DNA of 64,000 nt from Klebsiella grimontii (GTDB lineage Bacteria > Pseudomonadota > Gammaproteobacteria > Enterobacterales > Enterobacteriaceae), in contig NZ_FZTC01000034.1 of assembly GCF_900200035.1 (NCBI RefSeq), positions 1 through 64,000 on the forward strand. Reading direction: 5' to 3'. Below, piece by piece: positions 9,326-18,087 of the stretch. The first letter of the stretch is position 1, and every line of letters starts with the position of its first letter. The notes below the pieces were generated by a model. The model had not been told where the DNA came from and searched no databases. It saw nothing but the letters and a program-made list of their open reading frames with translations. The position numbers were made by a program, and so were the translations under genes.

Positions 9326-10800
9326 TAAAAATCACTCCTCCTCCGCGCGTCTGGCGTACCTCGGCGCTTGCCTTCGCTCTGACGCTGTTAACCGGGTGCG
9401 CGTTAATCCAGGACGATCCCGGCCAGGTGCCGCTAGTCAACCCGCAGCAGGCCGAGCTGGCGCAGGTGATCCACCTCGCGAACAGCGGCTGGCCGACGGC
9501 GCGATGGTGGGAAGGCTATCAAGATCCCCAGCTCAATATGCTGGTCAACCGCGCGTTGCAGAATTCACCCACTATGCAGGCTGCGCGGCTGCGTATTTCA
9601 CAATCGCAGTCCACGGTGGAGCTGGCGCAGTCGGCAATGGGCGTTCAGGCTACCGCCGTGGCGGCGCAAAACCGCCTGCGGGTGACCAATAAACAGTTCA
9701 CCTGGCCCTACTCCTTCTCCCTGCCGGTGGATAAAAACGGCCCCTGGTACACGTTGAATACGGTCGGCGTCGGGGCAACGCTGAATATCGATTTATGGGG
9801 CGCCGACCGCGCCCGCGTCGCCGCCGCGATTGGCGAAAAGAACGCCCGCCAGGCGGAGACCGCCGGTATCGAGCTGGATCTCGCCAGCAGCGTCGCCCAG
9901 CTCTATTTCGCGATGCAGGCAACCTTCCAGAAAATCGAATTACTCAACCAACTGGAGGCCATCGCCAGTCTCTCGGTGCAGGCCCATGAGCATCGTACCG
10001 CGCGCGGCGTCGAGGATAGCGTCGATGTCGCCAACGCCCAGGATGAACTGCTGGCGGCGCAGCAGCAGGTGATTACGGCGCAGGGAACGATAACGCAGTA
10101 TCGGGAAACCCTGCGGGCGCTGATCGGCGCTGATGCGCATAGCATGCCGGAGATCCACCCGGTGGCGCTGCCGGCGCTGCAGGAAACGCTCCCGGACTCG
10201 CTCTCGTTTGAGCTGCTGGCCCGCCGCCCGGATCTCCAGGCCCTGCGCGGCTACGTCAGCGCCTCGATGAGCCAGGTGGACGCGGCAAAAGCGGCCTTTT
10301 ACCCGCACTTTGATATCAAGGCCTTCTGGGGCTACAACGCGCTGAGCGTCGGCGACCTGTTTAAGTCCTCCTTCCAGCAGATCAACATACTGCCGGGGCT
10401 CTATTTACCGCTGTTTGACGGCGGGCGCTTAAACGCCACCCTGAAATCGACGCGTACGGCGAGCAATATCCTGATTAAGCAGTACAACCAGGCGGTGCTG
10501 GACGCAGTGCGCGACGTGGCGATTAGCTCCAGCCAGCTGAACGATTTGAACCAGCAGGCCGCGCTGCAGCAGCAGAAAGTGACGGCGGCGATGGTGACCA
10601 CCCGCAGCGCCAGCGCGCACCATCAGCGCGGGCTGGTCAGCTACTATGCGGCGCAGGAGGCGCGTCGCCCGACTATCGCGCAGCAGCTTTTGCTGCTGGA
10701 TATCCAGGCCCAGCGGCTCAGCACCGATATCACCCTGATTAAAGCGCTGGGCGGCGATTACCGCGGCCCGGCGCTGAGCGAGAACGCCCCATTGCGCTAG
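9322..10800 (+). CDS. mdtP: MdtP-like outer-membrane efflux lipoprotein (RND-type OMF)
   Basis: Outer-membrane channel of the TolC/OprM class, 492 residues from the ATG at 9322; a GTG at 9277 in mdtO is not preferred. The signal peptide ends in a lipobox (LLTGC), so it is a lipoprotein. Two OEP repeats follow: the first has WWEGYQDPQLN, NSPTMQAARLRI and DLWGADRARV; the second has LLARRPDLQALRGYV, KAAFYPHFDI and LPLFDGGRL. These are standard for NodT-family channels. The last base pairs form a CTAG overlap with the opposing regulator gene, so the two stop codons share bases. Confidence 0.87.
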   Translation: MIKITPPPRVWRTSALAFALTLLTGCALIQDDPGQVPLVNPQQAELAQVIHLANSGWPTARWWEGYQDPQLNMLVNRALQNSPTMQAARLRISQSQSTVELAQSAMGVQATAVAAQNRLRVTNKQFTWPYSFSLPVDKNGPWYTLNTVGVGATLNIDLWGADRARVAAAIGEKNARQAETAGIELDLASSVAQLYFAMQATFQKIELLNQLEAIASLSVQAHEHRTARGVEDSVDVANAQDELLAAQQQVITAQGTITQYRETLRALIGADAHSMPEIHPVALPALQETLPDSLSFELLARRPDLQALRGYVSASMSQVDAAKAAFYPHFDIKAFWGYNALSVGDLFKSSFQQINILPGLYLPLFDGGRLNATLKSTRTASNILIKQYNQAVLDAVRDVAISSSQLNDLNQQAALQQQKVTAAMVTTRSASAHHQRGLVSYYAAQEARRPTIAQQLLLLDIQAQRLSTDITLIKALGGDYRGPALSENAPLR

Positions 10801-13508
10801 CCTAACAGGCGCCATTCGCGCGCCTGGTTTACCGCCTGGATGCGCCCCTTCACCTGCAGCTTTTCATACAGCTGCTTAAGGTGCCACTTGACGGTTTCCG
10901 CCGAAATACCCAGCTCGCGCGCGACGCCCTTATTGGAATAGCCGTCGGCAATCAAACTCAGGGTCTGCTGCTCCCGTTCGGTCAACCGCAGGGCGAGCGG
11001 CTGCGGGCGGGCGCTATCAATCACGATCCCGGCGGCGGCGAAGCGCGACAGCAAAACGGCGATATCGGCGGTCAGCGCATCATCCGCCGTGCCGCGCTTG
11101 TGTATTTCAGCCAGCAACGCAGCCATCTCTTCCCTCCCCTCCAGCAGGCTGCGCCATAGCCCCTGATGCAGCGCGCGCGCAAGCGCCGGTCGGCAGATAG
11201 CCATCGCCAGCTCCCGCTCGCCGGCACGCCAGAGGGCCAGCGCCTGCCTGAGCCGCAAACGCACGGCGAACAGCCGCTCGCCGCTGCTTTCCCGCACGCC
11301 GGCCAGCATATCCAGCAGCCGCGCGGCGGCCAGCGGTTCGCCGGCGGCGATAAGGAGGCGGCTCTGGCCGATGGCGATATATCCGCCGACGGATTCCGTC
11401 TGGCTGAGGCTCTGCAGACGAAGCAGCAGCGCCTCAGCGGCCTGTTTGTCGCCCGCGTGAAGCGCGACGGCGATCCGCTCCGCCAGCAGCGGCGCCTGCG
11501 CCCGCAGCCAGCCGCGCTGGGCCGCCAGTCCTTCGGCATGCAGTAATAGTGATTCGGCCTCCGCCAGCCGCCCCGTTTCCCGGGCCTGGCGGGCCAGAAC
11601 GATGTAGCTGCGGCTAAGGCCATCGGGCGGACAAAAGCTGTCGATGGTCTCCAGACGCGGAACCAGTAGGCTTTGCGCTTGCTCTCCCTTCCCCTGCTCC
11701 CAGGCGATCTCCGCCAGGATGGGCGCAAGGGTTGCGCCGCTGCTGGCGTTCTCGCCGGCGTGCCGCTCCGCGTAGCGCAGCGCCCGTGCCGCCTGGCGTT
11801 CCGCTTCGGCGAGATTTCCCTGACGCAGATAGCTCTGCGCCATGACGAACGCCCGGTAAACCGTCACGAACAGGTTGCGGTTAGCGAGGCTAACGCCGGA
11901 TACCCGCTGCTGCACCTCCAGCGCCTGTTGCGGCCGGGAGTCCGCCAGATGGCAGTAGCTGAGGATATTGCACACCAGACCATCGACCCAGATATCGCCG
12001 CAGGGCACCTCGCGCAGCAGCGGTTCGACAATGGCGATACTGCGGTCGATATTGTCGGCAAAGGCTTCGCAGATCGCGCGAACCACCCGCAGCTTAACCC
12101 ACGCGCTGTGGGCCAGCGCCTCGCCATGCGCCGCCGATTGCATCTCAATGGCGTCCAGCAGCTGGCGGGCTTCGCTGAACCGGAAGCGGTGGGCTAGCGC
12201 CCAGGCCAGGTTCAGCTGCAGCGCAATGCGCGACGGGTCAGGATTCGCAGGCAGATAGCGGATCCACTGCACCAGGGTATCGATATCCCCCTCTTCCGCC
12301 AGCGACTGCGCGCCGGCTTCCGCATCCTTCGCCGCCGACTTCCCGGCGGCCAGCGCATGGCGTATCGCCTCGGCCCACAGCTGCTGTGAGGCGAACCAGC
12401 CGCTGGCGCGGTCGTGCAGCTGGCGAATATCAATCTCACCGCTGTGCCGCAGGCGGTGCAGCAGCGCGTCGCGCATCAGCGGGTGATAGCGAAACCAAAG
12501 GCCGCTTTCATCCAGCGCGGAAAGAAACAGGTTATGCCGCTCTATCCACGCCAGCATCGCGCTGGCGTTATTGCGGCCGCAGACGACGTCGCACAGGTCC
12601 GGATGCAGGCGATTAAGCATCGAGGTCTGCAAAAGGAAGTCGAACACCTCGGGAGGCAGCGGCGCGAAAATGACTTCATCCAGATAGCGGGAGATTGACC
12701 GTGAGCCGGCGCTGAGGCCCATCGCCGCGGAAGCGTCCGCAGAGAGCGCGGCCATTTTCATTCCCGCGATCCACCCTTCCGTGAGCGCGATAAGCCGGGG
12801 GATCGCCTGCGGATCCAGCCCCGACGCGCCGGCGAACCAGGCGCGGGCTTCGCTGGGGCTAAAGCGCAGCTCGGGGTCGTACACCTCCAGCAGCTGATCC
12901 TGCATATGCAGACGGCTCAGGGCTAAAGGCGGCTGACTGCGGCTGCCGATAATCAGGTGCAGCGCCGGCGGCGCATGGTGCAGCAGCCAGCTCATTCCCT
13001 GATGAATCGCCGGGTCGCTGATACATTGATAGTCGTCGAGGATCAGGTACAGCGGATGCGGGCACTGATTAAGCTGATTAACGAGTTCAGCAAAGAACAA
13101 GGGGAGGTCGGCCGGAAGCTCGCCTTGCAGCAGCTGCAGAAACGACGGGCTCCACCCCTGCCACAATGGCCGCAGCGCCTCCTGCAGATAGCGTATAAAC
13201 AGCAGCGGCGCGTTGTCATCCTCTTCAAGGCTCAGCCAGGCCAGCGCATCCCCTTGTCGAAGGCGGTGCCGGTACCACTGCGCCAGCAGGGTGGTTTTGC
13301 CAAATCCGGCGGGCGCGCGCACCAGGGTTAAACGGCGGGAGACGGCGGCGTCGAGGCGCAGCAGCAGGCGCTCCCGCGACAGCAGGCTTTCCGGCGTACG
13401 GGGCGGCGTAAAGCGCGTGGAGATAAGCGGCAGCGTCCCCGTGAAGCGTAAAGGTTCCTGATGAACAAGCGCTGTCAGCGCATCATCCGCCGAGGATAAA
13501 AAAGCCAT
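10797..13508 (-). CDS. MalT-type LuxR-family transcriptional activator (AcoK-like)
   Basis: A large ATP-dependent (STAND) activator, 903 residues from the ATG at 13508, chosen for the TAAGGAG in front; ATGs at 13544 and 13556 are less likely. A P-loop (PAGFGKTTLL, about residues 66-75) and the Walker B-like LYLILDDY head a MalT-like NTPase and winged-helix region. A long stretch of TPR-like helices (about 400-800) follows. A LuxR HTH closes the protein (LTEREQQTLSLIADGYSNKG to ISAETVKWHLKQLYEKL). It fits AcoK, the activator of acetoin catabolism in Klebsiella, but no acoABC genes lie here. The divergent neighbour is a BudC-like dehydrogenase, so control of diol or acetoin metabolism is likely but inferred. 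Confidence 0.8.
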   Translation of the reverse strand: MAFLSSADDALTALVHQEPLRFTGTLPLISTRFTPPRTPESLLSRERLLLRLDAAVSRRLTLVRAPAGFGKTTLLAQWYRHRLRQGDALAWLSLEEDDNAPLLFIRYLQEALRPLWQGWSPSFLQLLQGELPADLPLFFAELVNQLNQCPHPLYLILDDYQCISDPAIHQGMSWLLHHAPPALHLIIGSRSQPPLALSRLHMQDQLLEVYDPELRFSPSEARAWFAGASGLDPQAIPRLIALTEGWIAGMKMAALSADASAAMGLSAGSRSISRYLDEVIFAPLPPEVFDFLLQTSMLNRLHPDLCDVVCGRNNASAMLAWIERHNLFLSALDESGLWFRYHPLMRDALLHRLRHSGEIDIRQLHDRASGWFASQQLWAEAIRHALAAGKSAAKDAEAGAQSLAEEGDIDTLVQWIRYLPANPDPSRIALQLNLAWALAHRFRFSEARQLLDAIEMQSAAHGEALAHSAWVKLRVVRAICEAFADNIDRSIAIVEPLLREVPCGDIWVDGLVCNILSYCHLADSRPQQALEVQQRVSGVSLANRNLFVTVYRAFVMAQSYLRQGNLAEAERQAARALRYAERHAGENASSGATLAPILAEIAWEQGKGEQAQSLLVPRLETIDSFCPPDGLSRSYIVLARQARETGRLAEAESLLLHAEGLAAQRGWLRAQAPLLAERIAVALHAGDKQAAEALLLRLQSLSQTESVGGYIAIGQSRLLIAAGEPLAAARLLDMLAGVRESSGERLFAVRLRLRQALALWRAGERELAMAICRPALARALHQGLWRSLLEGREEMAALLAEIHKRGTADDALTADIAVLLSRFAAAGIVIDSARPQPLALRLTEREQQTLSLIADGYSNKGVARELGISAETVKWHLKQLYEKLQVKGRIQAVNQAREWRLLG

Positions 13509-13547
13509 ACTGCGATTACTCCTTAATCCAGTCCGTACGCTCATTAT

Positions 13548-13564
13548 CCCCCCCATCAGGGGGG
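13548..13564. repeat. C/G homopolymeric hairpin in divergent spacer
   Basis: Seven C, ATCA, then six G form a tight G/C-only hairpin. It lies 40 bases before the preferred start of the MalT-type regulator, so it would be in that transcript's leader. It could affect translation or be an operator; neither is shown. Confidence 0.4.
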
Positions 13565-13674
13565 TAGGCCACGCTTATCGCGCCCGATAGAGTAGTGCCA
13601 TTCGCCGCAGCGGCTACGACGACATCGGCCGCGGGCCTCCCTAGTTTATTAATCAGTACAAGGTGAGTACAGAC

Positions 13675-14454
13675 ATGGCTATCGAAAATAAAGTTGCGCT
13701 GGTAACCGGCGCCGGTCAGGGCATTGGCCGCGGTATTGCGTTGCGTCTGGCCAAAGACGGCGCGTCGCTGATGCTGGTCGACGTGAACCCTGAAGGGATT
13801 GCCGCCGTCGCCGCCGAAGTGGAAGCGCTGGGACGTAAAGCGGCCACCTTCGTCGCTAACATCGCCGATCGCGCGCAGGTGTACGCCGCCATTGATGAAG
13901 CGGAAAAACAGCTCGGCGGCTTTGATATTATCGTGAACAACGCCGGGATCGCCCAGGTTCAGGCGCTGGCCGATGTGACGCCTGAAGAAGTAGACCGCAT
14001 CATGCGCATCAACGTTCAGGGTACCCTGTGGGGCATTCAGGCGGCGGCGAAAAAATTCATCGACCGTCAGCAGAAAGGGAAAATCATCAACGCCTGCTCT
14101 ATCGCCGGTCACGATGGTTTCGCGCTGCTGGGCGTTTATTCCGCCACCAAATTTGCCGTACGCGCCCTGACGCAGGCAGCGGCGAAAGAGTATGCCAGCC
14201 GCGGCATTACGGTTAACGCCTACTGTCCGGGGATTGTGGGAACCGGGATGTGGACCGAAATCGATAAGCGCTTCGCGGAAATTACCGGTGCGCCGGTGGG
14301 TGAAACCTATAAAAAATACGTTGAAGGTATCGCCCTTGGCCGCGCCGAAACGCCGGACGATGTGGCAAGCCTGGTCTCTTATCTGGCAGGCCCGGATTCC
14401 GATTATGTTACCGGTCAGTCGATTCTGATCGATGGCGGTATTGTTTACCGTTAA
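13675..14454 (+). CDS. BudC-like SDR: acetoin reductase / 2,3-butanediol dehydrogenase family
   Basis: Classical NAD(P)-dependent short-chain dehydrogenase, 259 residues. The nucleotide-binding motif is [10 protein letters not shown] (11-20), NNAG is at 88-91, and the active site is Ser142, Tyr155 and Lys159 (CSIAGH, YSATK). The C terminus carries [12 protein letters not shown]. Sequence features match BudC-type meso-2,3-butanediol dehydrogenases (NACS, YCPGIV, MWTEID), but residues differ enough that it looks like a paralogue, not the budABC enzyme. The ATG at 13675 has AAGGTGA 8 bases upstream; a GTG at 13663 lies within that site. It is divergent from the MalT-type regulator and ends in a strong terminator, so it is probably a single-gene unit. 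Confidence 0.85.
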   Translation: MAIENKVALVTGAGQGIGRGIALRLAKDGASLMLVDVNPEGIAAVAAEVEALGRKAATFVANIADRAQVYAAIDEAEKQLGGFDIIVNNAGIAQVQALADVTPEEVDRIMRINVQGTLWGIQAAAKKFIDRQQKGKIINACSIAGHDGFALLGVYSATKFAVRALTQAAAKEYASRGITVNAYCPGIVGTGMWTEIDKRFAEITGAPVGETYKKYVEGIALGRAETPDDVASLVSYLAGPDSDYVTGQSILIDGGIVYR

Positions 14455-14460
14455 GGGATA

Positions 14461-14487
14461 AACCCGGCGCAGAACGCGCCGGGTTTT
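14461..14487. terminator. Bidirectional rho-independent terminator
   Basis: Perfect 10-base arms (AACCCGGCGC / GCGCCGGGTT) with loop AGAAC and a T run follow the SDR stop by 6 bases. It lies between convergent genes and, with A and T runs on both sides, can act in both directions. Confidence 0.85.
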
Positions 14488-14494
14488 TGCGGGA

Positions 14495-16048
14495 TTACGC
14501 GTTAGCCGCGGGCTCCTGCGGCTTGTCGCTACGGGTGTTTTCCAGCATCCGGCGAACCGGAACAATCAGCAGGCACAGCACCGCGGCGCAGATCAGCAGC
14601 GCAATGGAGCAGCGTGCGAACAGATCGGGCAGCATATCCAGCTGATCGGCCTTCACGTGACCGCCAATCAGGCCCGCCGCCAGGTTGCCCAAGGCGCTGG
14701 CGCAGAACCACAGCCCCATCATCTGGCCGCGCATTCTTTCCGGCGCCAGCAGCGTCATGGTCGCCAGGCCAATCGGGCTGAGGCACAGCTCGCCCAGCGT
14801 CAGCATCAGAATACTGCCCACCAGCCACATCGGCGAAACGCCCGCGCCGTTGTTGCTCAGGACGTTTTGCGCCGCCAGCATCATCAGGCCAAAGCCCGCC
14901 GCCGCGCATAAAATACCGATAACAAACTTGGTGATGCTGCTCGGACGCACGTTTTTGCGCGCCAGCGCAGGCCACGCCCAGCTAAATACCGGCGCCAGCA
15001 GAATAATAAACAGGGCGTTAACCGACTGGAACCACACCGCCGGGATCTCGAAGGAGCCGATCATACGGTTGGTATAGTCGTTAGCGAACAGGTTAAACGA
15101 GGTCGGTTTCTGCTCAAACGCCGACCAGAAAAAGGCGGCGGAGATCAGCAGGATAAAGCATACCAGCAGGCGGGCGCGCTCTTTGCGGCTCAGTCCGGCG
15201 AAGACGAACAGGTAGATAAAATAGAGCACCACCGACGCCGCAATCACGTAGACCAGCACGCTGGCGACCGCCACCGGGTTAATCACGATAACGCCCTGGG
15301 CAATCAGCGCGATGATAACCGCCACGCCCACCGTTAGCGCCAGCAGCCATGCGCCGACGCCGTTTCGTTTCACTACCGGACTGTTCCAGGTGGAATCGAG
15401 GCCGACTTCACGGTCATAGCGTTTCATCGCCGGAACGGCAAAGACGCGGAAGATAATCAGCGCGACCAGCATCCCGATGCCGCCGATGCCGAAACCCCAG
15501 TGCCAGCCGTGAGATTTAATCAGCCAGCCGGAGATCAGCGGGGCGATAAACGACCCCATGTTGATGCCCATATAAAACAGCGAGAAGCCGCCGTCGCGGC
15601 GCGCATCGCCTTTTTTGTACAGGGTACCGACCATCACCGAAATACAGGTTTTGAACAGGCCGGAACCGAGCACGATAAACATCAGGCCGATAAAGAACAG
15701 GCTATCGCCCATCACCGCCGACAGGGCGATGGAGAGATGGCCCAGCGCGATCAGAATTGAGCCGTACCAGACTGCCTTTCGTTGTCCGAGCCAGTTGTCC
15801 GCCAGCCAGCCGCCCGGCAGCGCGGCAAGATACATGGTCCCGGCAAAGATCCCGACGATGGCCGACGCGTTCTCGCGCGCCAGCCCCATCCCTCCGTCAT
15901 AAACGGTGGCTGCCATAAACAGGATCAGTAACGGACGAATGCCGTAAAACGAGAACCGTTCCCACATTTCGGTGAAAAACAGCGAACCAAGCGGGTACGG
16001 ATGACCAAAAAAGGTCCGAGTTTCATTTTTATTAACAGAGGAATGCAT
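14495..16048 (-). CDS. Proton-dependent oligopeptide transporter (POT/PTR family)
   Basis: Inner-membrane H+-coupled di/tripeptide symporter, 517 residues with about 14 hydrophobic segments. The POT signature ExxERFxxY appears as EMWERFSFYG (about residues 27-36). The second PTR2 signature is FSLFYMGINMGSF (about 155-167). A third conserved element, FWSAFEQKPTS, is near 305. It is longer than E. coli DtpA-D (485-500) and closest in style to the DtpA/DtpB group, but the exact paralogue cannot be named. It is a single gene, with a 517-base upstream region holding a CRP-like site, a long inverted repeat and a candidate small RNA on the other strand. Confidence 0.88.
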   Translation of the reverse strand: MHSSVNKNETRTFFGHPYPLGSLFFTEMWERFSFYGIRPLLILFMAATVYDGGMGLARENASAIVGIFAGTMYLAALPGGWLADNWLGQRKAVWYGSILIALGHLSIALSAVMGDSLFFIGLMFIVLGSGLFKTCISVMVGTLYKKGDARRDGGFSLFYMGINMGSFIAPLISGWLIKSHGWHWGFGIGGIGMLVALIIFRVFAVPAMKRYDREVGLDSTWNSPVVKRNGVGAWLLALTVGVAVIIALIAQGVIVINPVAVASVLVYVIAASVVLYFIYLFVFAGLSRKERARLLVCFILLISAAFFWSAFEQKPTSFNLFANDYTNRMIGSFEIPAVWFQSVNALFIILLAPVFSWAWPALARKNVRPSSITKFVIGILCAAAGFGLMMLAAQNVLSNNGAGVSPMWLVGSILMLTLGELCLSPIGLATMTLLAPERMRGQMMGLWFCASALGNLAAGLIGGHVKADQLDMLPDLFARCSIALLICAAVLCLLIVPVRRMLENTRSDKPQEPAANA

Positions 16049-16261
16049 AACTTCTCCCAGGATGTCCGCCGCGCTTTAACGCAGCGGAAAGCGTGTTGGC
16101 CTTTTATACATAAGGTCAATCATTCACATTTAATATGACGTTATTTAACCATTTGATAACCTAAAAATGGTCCTGTCTAGTCCCTTCCCCCAACTTTTTA
16201 GATGAAAAGTCGACAAACGTCTACTTTTACAGATTTAAAGTTGGCGATAGGGGAAATGTGA
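16049..16261. other. AT-rich upstream region of POT gene with long imperfect inverted repeat
   Basis: No gene is seen. The notable element is an imperfect inverted repeat from 16185 to 16255. TTCCCC pairs with GGGGAA, CCAACTTT with AAAGTTGG, and AAAAGTCGAC with GTCTACTTTT around a short AT-rich loop. It would fold on either strand and lies in the expected 5' region of the POT transcript. Confidence 0.45.
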
Positions 16262-16272
16262 TTGACATCATA
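16257..16272. promoter_or_regulatory. CRP-like site
   Basis: TGTGA-TTGACA-TCATA matches the CRP core TGTGA-N6-TCACA at 9 of 10 positions. It overlaps the -35 TTGACA (16262-16267) of the plus-strand promoter. It could serve that promoter, the divergent POT gene, or both. Confidence 0.5.
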
Positions 16273-16291
16273 AAACCGAGCACGTTATGTA
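16262..16291 (+). promoter_or_regulatory. Sigma-70 type promoter for candidate small RNA
   Basis: TTGACA (16262-16267), an 18-base spacer and TATGTA (16286-16291; with TTATGT the spacer is 17), followed by AT-rich DNA. It reads towards the terminator at 16533-16558, with no plus-strand gene in between. Confidence 0.45.
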
Positions 16292-16297
16292 AAATTT

Positions 16298-16558
16298 ATC
16301 TTAATAAACAGATAGTTAATAATAGTTATTTTTATCATTAGCGGGCGAAACCCGAGGGGGTGGTAACCTATCTATAACCTTAATAAATCCATGTCTGATA
16401 GGCACAATGCCAGGAAAGACCGATAAATCTAACAATTGAAGTTGTGAAGAAAGGGTGAGCAGAGAGCAACGGCAAGCCAGTATCAGCTGCCTCTAAGCCT
16501 CAAGGGGCTTTGTATTATCCGTGCAAGGTGAGTACCGGGGACATTCGCCCCGGTTTTT
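16298..16558 (+). ncRNA. Candidate small RNA, family not recognised
   Basis: An inferred plus-strand transcript of about 260 bases between the promoter at 16262-16291 and a strong intrinsic terminator (ACCGGGG-ACATTCG-CCCCGGT followed by T5). The terminator's T run is on the plus strand only, so it does not serve uxuA. Inside are small hairpins (CGGG-CGAAA-CCCG at 16342-16354 and AAGCC-TCAAGG-GGCTT at 16495-16510). There is also a very short frame GTGAGC to TAA that could encode 13 residues behind GAAAGG. No protein gene fits. It resembles no RNA family I can name; a leader or attenuator remnant is the alternative. Confidence 0.4.
16533..16558 (+). terminator. Rho-independent terminator of plus-strand transcript
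   Basis: ACCGGGG, loop ACATTCG, CCCCGGT and a run of T. On the minus strand no T run follows the stem, which indicates plus-strand transcription ending just before the uxuA 3' end. Confidence 0.7.
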
Positions 16559-16565
16559 CAATCAA

Positions 16566-17633
16566 TTACTTTTGCTTTTCCAGCGCTTCCCACAGACCCA
16601 TCAGGTAGGTAACGCCCAATGCGCGGTCATACAGACCGTATCCCGGACGCCCGGTTTCTCCCCAAATAAAGCGACCATGGTCCGGACGAATATAACCATC
16701 AAAACCATTATCATGGAGAGCCTGCATTATGCGGTACATATCCAGAGAGCCGTACGCGGAAGGGTGCGCCGACTCATAAAAATCCTTGTCTTTAATAAGT
16801 TTAATATTGCGTACGTGCGCAAAGTGAAGACGCTTACGCCGGGTAAATTCAGCCAGAATTTCATAGACATTATTGTCAGGATCTTCGGCAATCGACCCTG
16901 TACAAAGGGTGATACCGTTCGCGGGTGAATCAACCGTATCGCAAATCAACGCCAGATCGGCATGATTTTTTACCACACGCGGCAGGCCAAAAATAGAATA
17001 CGGCGGATCGTCCGGGTGGATCGCCATTTTGACGCCCACTTCTTCACATACCGGAATGACTTCACGTAAGAAATAGAACAGATTTTCCCGAAGCCTGGTA
17101 TCATCGACATCGCGATAGCGCGCGAACAGCTCCTGAACCTTCGCCAGACGCTCAGGTTCCCAACCCGGCAAAGCAAAACCGTTCGCGTTCTCCAGTACCT
17201 CTTTAACGACGTCTTCCAGAGACTTATCAATACCGCGCTTCTCAAAGGCCATGGTTAATGAGCCATCCGGTAGCACATAATTCATATCGGTTTTCATCCA
17301 GTCGAAGACCGGCATGAAATTATAACAAATGACTTTTACGCCAAACCCCGCCAGGTTACGGATAGTTTGCTTGTAGTTGTCAATATAGCGATCGCGTTCC
17401 GCTGAACCAATTTTGATGTCATCGTGAATGTTTACGCTTTCGATGACTTCCATCTTCAGGCCTGCGGCGTGGGCCTGCTCAATCAACGCCTTAATTTTTT
17501 CTACCGGCCAGACTTCGCCAGGGGCAACATCATAAAGCGCCCCGACGACGCCTTCTACCCCCGGCACCTGTCGAATATACTCCAGCGGGATTTTATCTTC
17601 CTGCGGCCCGAACCAGCGCATTGTCATCTGCAT
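16566..17633 (-). CDS. uxuA: D-mannonate dehydratase UxuA (Bacillus-type, short form)
   Basis: Converts D-mannonate to 2-keto-3-deoxygluconate in hexuronate catabolism; Fe2+/Mn2+ enzyme with a TIM-barrel fold. It has 355 residues from MQMTMRWFG. The upstream ATG codons (17669, 17654, 17651) are possible, but this start fits the family N terminus. Conserved stretches are GEVWP, ESVNIHDDIK, CYNFMPVFDW, AIHPDDPP, CTGS, HFAHVRN and RPDHGR. The short form and several residues resemble Firmicutes UxuA rather than the 394-residue E. coli protein, suggesting transfer. It is divergent from uxaC. The oxidoreductase UxuB, needed between UxaC and UxuA, is not in the window. Confidence 0.9.
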   Translation of the reverse strand: MQMTMRWFGPQEDKIPLEYIRQVPGVEGVVGALYDVAPGEVWPVEKIKALIEQAHAAGLKMEVIESVNIHDDIKIGSAERDRYIDNYKQTIRNLAGFGVKVICYNFMPVFDWMKTDMNYVLPDGSLTMAFEKRGIDKSLEDVVKEVLENANGFALPGWEPERLAKVQELFARYRDVDDTRLRENLFYFLREVIPVCEEVGVKMAIHPDDPPYSIFGLPRVVKNHADLALICDTVDSPANGITLCTGSIAEDPDNNVYEILAEFTRRKRLHFAHVRNIKLIKDKDFYESAHPSAYGSLDMYRIMQALHDNGFDGYIRPDHGRFIWGETGRPGYGLYDRALGVTYLMGLWEALEKQK

Positions 17634-18087
17634 TTTAACTTCTGCCTTCATCATTGAGATAGTTACCATACTAGTAGTAAAAAGAGTATTCAGTAAGTTT
17701 TATTAGATCAATAGTTATTTTAAAAAAAATAAATCTCTCTAACGTCCCACACGTTTTAGGCATCATATTAATAAGTGAACCACTATTAAAACTTGTTATT
17801 TATATGTGAAATAAAATGCGCATGGCGCCTATTTTAATTCATTTACGCCCCTCTTTTTTACCATCAGTTATAAATTACCCCTCCCCCTTACCGTTATCAC
17901 AATGGCCCGACATTAAATAATATGAGTTGAGTCACATATTTCCTATTTGCACTTGTATGGTAGTAGACTAAAATTATACGCAGGGTTTAATGTCGGCGCT
18001 CACAGGCACTATCAGAAAGCAATATCCATTTAAATCAGACAGCGCTTTAGGCTAAAAAAACCGTGTTCAGCGTCTACTGGAGAACTT
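17634..18087. promoter_or_regulatory. AT-rich divergent regulatory region uxuA/uxaC
   Basis: About 450 bases without a gene. It contains a CRP-like site (17921-17936) and two inverted copies of an ACTWGTATGGTA element at 17661-17675 (minus) and 17951-17965 (plus), each close to the likely promoter of one gene. A GntR-family regulator such as UxuR/ExuR is the expected binder, but the element does not match the E. coli consensus closely and no regulator gene is adjacent. Confidence 0.5.
17921..17936. promoter_or_regulatory. CRP-like site upstream of uxaC
   Basis: TATGA-GTTGAG-TCACA matches 9 of 10 core CRP positions, and the flanks extend the symmetry (AATATGA / TCACATATT). It lies about 150 bases before uxaC. 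Confidence 0.55.

Noticed and set aside
13516..14565. 349-residue frame opposite the BudC-like SDR
   Set aside because: Antisense shadow of a clear SDR gene caused by high GC; no domain recognised.
16391..16423. Possible type I toxin or leader peptide in the small-RNA region
   Set aside because: The frame is 11 residues, hydrophilic and without a ribosome site, unlike Hok, Ldr or Ibs peptides.
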